A stretch of DNA of 64,000 bases from an uncultured Muribaculaceae bacterium (lineage in GTDB: Bacteria; Bacteroidota; Bacteroidia; Bacteroidales; Muribaculaceae): positions 59,455 to 123,454 of the forward strand of contig CAJULY010000008.1 of the NCBI GenBank assembly GCA_910587185.1, written 5' to 3'. The position numbers and the translations under genes are program-made. Below the pieces are notes generated by a model. That model saw only the letters and a program-made list of their open reading frames with translations. It was not told the DNA's origin and did not search any database. Below, one piece after another: positions 61,005 to 64,000 of this stretch. How positions within the stretch are numbered: the first letter of the stretch is position 1; each line of letters begins with the position of its first letter.

Positions 61005-62372
61005 TCAGAACTGCGATTCCTCTTCTCCTTCAATGGCGGAATCGACAGCCTGCGCCTGGGAGGTCTCTTTGTCGGAGTGAGTGAACGGAACGATCCATGC
61101 CAGGATGAAAGCCGGAACAGACATGACAAGAGCTATGATGAAGAAGAGCTCATAGCCTGTATGCTGACATATCCATCCCGAAATCATGCCGGGCACCATG
61201 ACGCCCAGATTCATTATGGCTGAAGCAAACGCGTAATGGGCCATCGAATGTTTGCCGGGAGCTACCTGTTGCATCATGAACATGGTCAGTCCGACAAAGC
61301 CGAATCCGTAGCAGAAATATTCAGCGACGAGACCTGATCCCACAACTAACAGGTTCTGGGGCTGGAAAACGGAGAAGAGGAAGTAGATGACGAAGGGAAC
61401 ATTGAAGAAGCAGACGAGGCTGAACAGGACTTTTTTCAGGCCGAAGTGGGCTATGAAATATCCTCCGAGAATCGAGCCTATGATAAAAGCGACGGTTCCG
61501 AAAACGCCGTAGAGCGTTCCCATCGTTTCGTTACTTAGGGCAATCCCGCCTTCCGACAGAGGAGCCTGCAGGAAAATGGGGACCATTTTCAGCGCGAAAC
61601 CTTCGGTCAGGCGGTAGCACACAATAAAGAGTATGTAAAGCCAGATATATTTTTTCTTGAAGAAATCCAGAAGTACCTGCCCCATCTCGTTCATTGCGGC
61701 CGAGAAGTTTTTTGGCGATTCCCCCGTCGATTTTTTGGTTCCCGGTAGCATGAAGAAATGATAGATCGACGCACCTATCAGGATGGCGCCTATTATTCCC
61801 ATGATTATCATCCAGGCGTAGAAGGGCGCGCGGTCCGCATTGGTCTCCTTGAAATGGGTCATAAGCACCCCGGCGAGCCAGACGAGACCGCCGTTGGCAA
61901 GCACCTTTGCAAGATTATAGAACGCTCCCTGCCAGCCGATATAGGTCGATTGGGTCTTTTTGTCGAGAGCTGTCAGATAGACACCGTCGGTGGCGATGTC
62001 ATGCGTGGCGCCCGAAAAAGCTATCACGCCCATGACTGCTATCACATAGCTGAAAAAGTCGGGCAGAGGAAGCAGAAACGCAATCAGGGCGAAACAGAAC
62101 CCTGACAGCGCCTGAGTAGCCACAACGAAGTTCTTTTTTGTCCAGTAGATTTCCAGCAGAGGGCTCCAGAGAAATTTCAAAGTATATGGCAAAGTCAGTA
62201 GCGACGTCCAGAATGCAATCTCGGTCATGCTGACGCCAAGATTGTTGAACATGATTACCGATACGAGATTCAGGGCTATGAACGGCAAGCCCATGGCAAA
62301 ATAAACGGACGGCACCCACGTAAGAGGTGAGCGCTGTTTACCGGTAGTCTTCTCTGTGACCGACTGCTTCAT
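61005..62372 (-). CDS. MFS sugar importer (AmpG-like)
   Basis: 455 aa with twelve predicted helices, AmpG/MFS type: 'YFAMGLPFIALNLVSVIMFNNLG' at the start, loop motif near 'FLWSPLLEIYWTKK', and GATHDIATDGVYL in helix 4. The C-terminal tail is acidic. Together with GH130 it forms an import-and-phosphorolysis pair seen in N-glycan mannoside use. It starts 28 bp after a tRNA gene, with no separate promoter visible. Confidence 0.83.
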   Translation of the reverse strand: MKQSVTEKTTGKQRSPLTWVPSVYFAMGLPFIALNLVSVIMFNNLGVSMTEIAFWTSLLTLPYTLKFLWSPLLEIYWTKKNFVVATQALSGFCFALIAFLLPLPDFFSYVIAVMGVIAFSGATHDIATDGVYLTALDKKTQSTYIGWQGAFYNLAKVLANGGLVWLAGVLMTHFKETNADRAPFYAWMIIMGIIGAILIGASIYHFFMLPGTKKSTGESPKNFSAAMNEMGQVLLDFFKKKYIWLYILFIVCYRLTEGFALKMVPIFLQAPLSEGGIALSNETMGTLYGVFGTVAFIIGSILGGYFIAHFGLKKVLFSLVCFFNVPFVIYFLFSVFQPQNLLVVGSGLVAEYFCYGFGFVGLTMFMMQQVAPGKHSMAHYAFASAIMNLGVMVPGMISGWICQHTGYELFFIIALVMSVPAFILAWIVPFTHSDKETSQAQAVDSAIEGEEESQF

Positions 62373-62399
62373 GGAATATGACTGGTGATTTTGGTTTAG

Positions 62400-62471
62400 T
62401 ACCCCGGAGCAGAATCGAACTGCTATCTAAAGTTTAGGAAACTTCTATTCTATCCGTTGAACTACCGGGGC
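62400..62471 (-). tRNA. tRNA-Arg (anticodon CCT)
   Basis: A complete 72-nt cloverleaf. Acceptor GCCCCGG pairs with CCGGGGT (one G-U), D arm GTTC/GAAT, anticodon stem GAAGT/ACTTT with loop TTCCTAA (anticodon CCT at 62436-62438), and T arm GCAG/CTGC with TTCGATT. The CCA end is not encoded. Confidence 0.93.
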
Positions 62472-62484
62472 GCTTTTTTCAATG

Positions 62485-62492
62485 CAAATTTA
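62485..62492 (-). promoter_or_regulatory. -7 box for tRNA-Arg
   Basis: TAAATTTG on the minus strand; predicted start about 7 nt upstream of the mature tRNA 5' end. It may also serve the MFS-GH130 genes by read-through. Confidence 0.55.
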
Positions 62493-62514
62493 GTAATAAA
62501 TAATGGAAAAAAAC

Positions 62515-62522
62515 TAACTTTG
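62515..62522 (+). promoter_or_regulatory. -7 box for the DUF3822-rsmD unit
   Basis: TAACTTTG, exact TAnnTTTG, 18 bp before the ATG; divergent from the tRNA promoter about 25 bp away. Confidence 0.5.
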
Positions 62523-62540
62523 TCCCATAAAACAGATGAA

Positions 62541-63374
62541 ATGATTGAAGGAAAACTGGAAAAAGACTTTATAACGCAGCCGGAGCTGTGGCGCCTTGCG
62601 CTAATGGTTTCCGACAGGGAACTGTCGGTGGCCCTCTATCCCCCTGTGGCGCGTGAGGAAATCCTGTGGCGTAATTTCACTCTCGACCGGGACACGCCTG
62701 ACCGGCTGAAGGCGATCGAGGACATAGTTTACGACAATCCTCTGCTCCTCTGCGATTTCAAGCGAGTTGACTGCATAGTTGACTCTAAAGAATTCATGCT
62801 TCTGCCTGAAACCGTCACTGACGATGACATGAATCTCTTTCTATCCTCTGGAGGATTCGATGATGATCTTTCCTCTTCCGTCATTTCTTCTCCGGCAGAA
62901 AACACCCGGCTTCTACAGGCAATGGACACTAAAGTATGCTCTTTTCTGAAGCGGACATTCTATAACATAACCTTCCGCTCGAAAGTTTCCCTCCTCGCCT
63001 CCTACTTTATCTCTTCTACCGACAACATGCCTGCGAGAAAAGCTCTCGCGCTCACCAATGGCGATCGTCTGACCTTCCTGGGCGCCGAGGGACACCGTCT
63101 TCTCGCGGCCAACGAGTTCGAGTTCAGGCGCCCTGCCGATGCTGCTTACTATATCCTCGCATCGATGAAACAGCTCGGAATGGAGCCGGATGACCCTGAA
63201 GTGGCTCTCGCCGTTCGCCGCGACATCAACGATGATGAAAACTCCATAAACGCTCTCCTGAAGCCTTACGTGAGAAATATAATGACAATTCCGTTTCCGA
63301 TGCTCCGCTACAGGGCTTCGCGCTCCACACTTCTCATTCCTTTCCCATTACTTCTATTACCGATATGCGAATAA
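62541..63374 (+). CDS. DUF3822 family protein
   Basis: About 277 aa from the ATG that follows the promoter; a TTG frame start 28 codons upstream lies inside the tRNA gene and is rejected. The sequence has an actin-like-fold pattern (ELSVALYPP, FLSSGGFDDDL, LTFLGAEGHRLLAANEF) matching DUF3822, a Bacteroidetes family of unknown function usually paired with rsmD. Its 3' end overlaps rsmD by 10 bp. Confidence 0.78.
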   Translation: MIEGKLEKDFITQPELWRLALMVSDRELSVALYPPVAREEILWRNFTLDRDTPDRLKAIEDIVYDNPLLLCDFKRVDCIVDSKEFMLLPETVTDDDMNLFLSSGGFDDDLSSSVISSPAENTRLLQAMDTKVCSFLKRTFYNITFRSKVSLLASYFISSTDNMPARKALALTNGDRLTFLGAEGHRLLAANEFEFRRPADAAYYILASMKQLGMEPDDPEVALAVRRDINDDENSINALLKPYVRNIMTIPFPMLRYRASRSTLLIPFPLLLLPICE

Positions 63375-63907
63375 TCAGAGGAAAATACGGACGCAGACGC
63401 TTCGACGTCCCGACCAACATCACAGCACGTCCTACAACCGATTTTGCTCGAGAGAATATTTTCAATATAATAGAGAATATGATAGACATCGAAGGCATAA
63501 CGGCTCTCGATCTCTTTGCAGGCACAGGGGCCATCACATTCGAACTCCTTTCACGCGGCGCAGCCCGGGTAACTTCAGTTGAAAAAGCTTCGACCCAGCA
63601 GAAATTCATAGCTGCCACTGCAAAGAAGCTTGGCGAAGAGAATCTCAGGCTCGTCAGGGGAGATGTCTTCCGCTACCTCATGTCGGCGCCGGCAGCCTCA
63701 TTTGACTTCATATTCGCCGATCCGCCCTACGATATGCCGCGATTCGAAGAAATTCCTGAGCTTGTTCTCTCCAACGGACTGCTCAAGCCGGGAGGCATAT
63801 TCATAATCGAACACTCCAAGACGAGAGATTTCTCCGCGCTCCCAGGTTTCAAACGCCATGTTGCATACGGAAGCGTAAACTTTTCAATTTTCCAAGCTCC
63901 AGAATAA
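63365..63907 (+). CDS. rsmD: 16S rRNA (guanine(966)-N(2))-methyltransferase
   Basis: 180-aa Rossmann methyltransferase that modifies G966 of 16S rRNA. N-terminal RIIRGKYGRRRFDVP, TRPTTDFARENIFN (RsmD hallmark), SAM loop ALDLFAGTGAITFE and catalytic ADPPYD (about 119-124) are present. Coupled to the DUF3822 gene. Confidence 0.93.
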   Translation: MRIIRGKYGRRRFDVPTNITARPTTDFARENIFNIIENMIDIEGITALDLFAGTGAITFELLSRGAARVTSVEKASTQQKFIAATAKKLGEENLRLVRGDVFRYLMSAPAASFDFIFADPPYDMPRFEEIPELVLSNGLLKPGGIFIIEHSKTRDFSALPGFKRHVAYGSVNFSIFQAPE

Positions 63908-63954
63908 ATTGTCAGTTGAGAATACTCACTTATTTGACTAAACTGATATAAACG

Positions 63955-63990
63955 AAAAAAGACTCCGCGAAAGATTTCGCAGAGTCTTCT
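63955..63990 (+). terminator. rsmD terminator
   Basis: A-run followed by nested stems AAGACTC / GAGTCTT and GCGAAA / TTTCGC, then TCTTCG. It is slightly T-poor but well formed. Confidence 0.65.
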
Positions 63991-64000
63991 TCGTTGAAGG

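Noticed and set aside
62400..62471. tRNA-Arg as an integration site of a mobile island
   Set aside because: No integrase, no repeated tRNA end and no phage genes are seen nearby.
1..64000. CRISPR arrays, prophage or full insertion sequences
   Set aside because: No regularly spaced repeats, cas genes, phage structural genes or transposase were recognised; only the non-coding 194-bp element looks mobile.

Overview
The window looks like a Bacteroidales chromosome, most likely Muribaculaceae or a near relative. The evidence is the TAnnTTTG promoter boxes, the many SPII lipoproteins, the CMP-Kdo/WaaA/LpxL envelope genes, host-glycan glycosidases (GH84, GH29, GH130), a TonB receptor, C10 peptidase, DUF4827, DUF3822, the COX24-type mini ribosomal protein next to HU and RNase G, and about 50% G+C in core genes. 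Family-level placement is inference.

Layout. 0-4.7 kb: end of a coiled-coil protein, then a translationally coupled WG-repeat lipoprotein and GH84 beta-N-acetylglucosaminidase. 4.7-14 kb: a short promoter-to-terminator unit (possible sRNA), a YciO-type protein, an ATPase-TOPRIM (DUF4435) gene overlapping a MenA-type prenyltransferase, a cytidylate-kinase-like protein, a TPR membrane protein, a long amidophosphoribosyltransferase, PlsC, a thioredoxin lipoprotein and a ZIP transporter. 14-19 kb: an esterase behind a 194-bp inverted-repeat element, then a TonB receptor/acid phosphatase pair. 18.8-24.7 kb: Kdo and lipid A genes (kdsB-like, lpxL-like, waaA), a GT2, then an AlbA_2 protein with LuxS and MtnN. 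24.8-28.7 kb: RNase G, the 29-aa ribosomal protein, HU, a YjjG-like HAD and a YhhQ transporter.

28.7-40 kb: an exopolysaccharide locus with flippase, polymerase, Wza-type exporter, a Wzc-type co-polymerase lacking a kinase P-loop, four glycosyltransferases and a radical SAM/SPASM protein. 40-50.3 kb: Ca/Na antiporter, a partial nonulosonic-acid cassette, rpoN, the second 194-bp element, a PAP2-like membrane protein, DHH phosphoesterase, DUF4827, glmM and an NlpC/P60 hydrolase. 50.4-54.9 kb: tandem GH29 fucosidases.

55.2-59.8 kb is an A+T-rich accessory block. It holds a beta-barrel protein broken at a C8 tract, a C10 cysteine protease, the C-terminal remnant of a second barrel gene, a DUF3244-like small protein, a perfect 46-bp palindrome and a TPR membrane regulator whose 5' end is G+C-rich while the rest is A+T-rich. 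It looks like a recombining surface/protease module. 59.9-64 kb: a GH130 phosphorylase with an MFS importer behind tRNA-Arg(CCT), then DUF3822 and rsmD.

Together GH84, the two GH29 enzymes and GH130/MFS point to foraging on mucin or N-glycans. The EPS, Kdo and nonulosonate genes build the cell surface. The strongest unusual signals are the 194-bp repeat with 3-bp target duplications, the phase-variation candidate and mosaic block at 55-60 kb, LuxS with a substituted zinc ligand, and the ATPase-DUF4435 protein placed inside a housekeeping operon.
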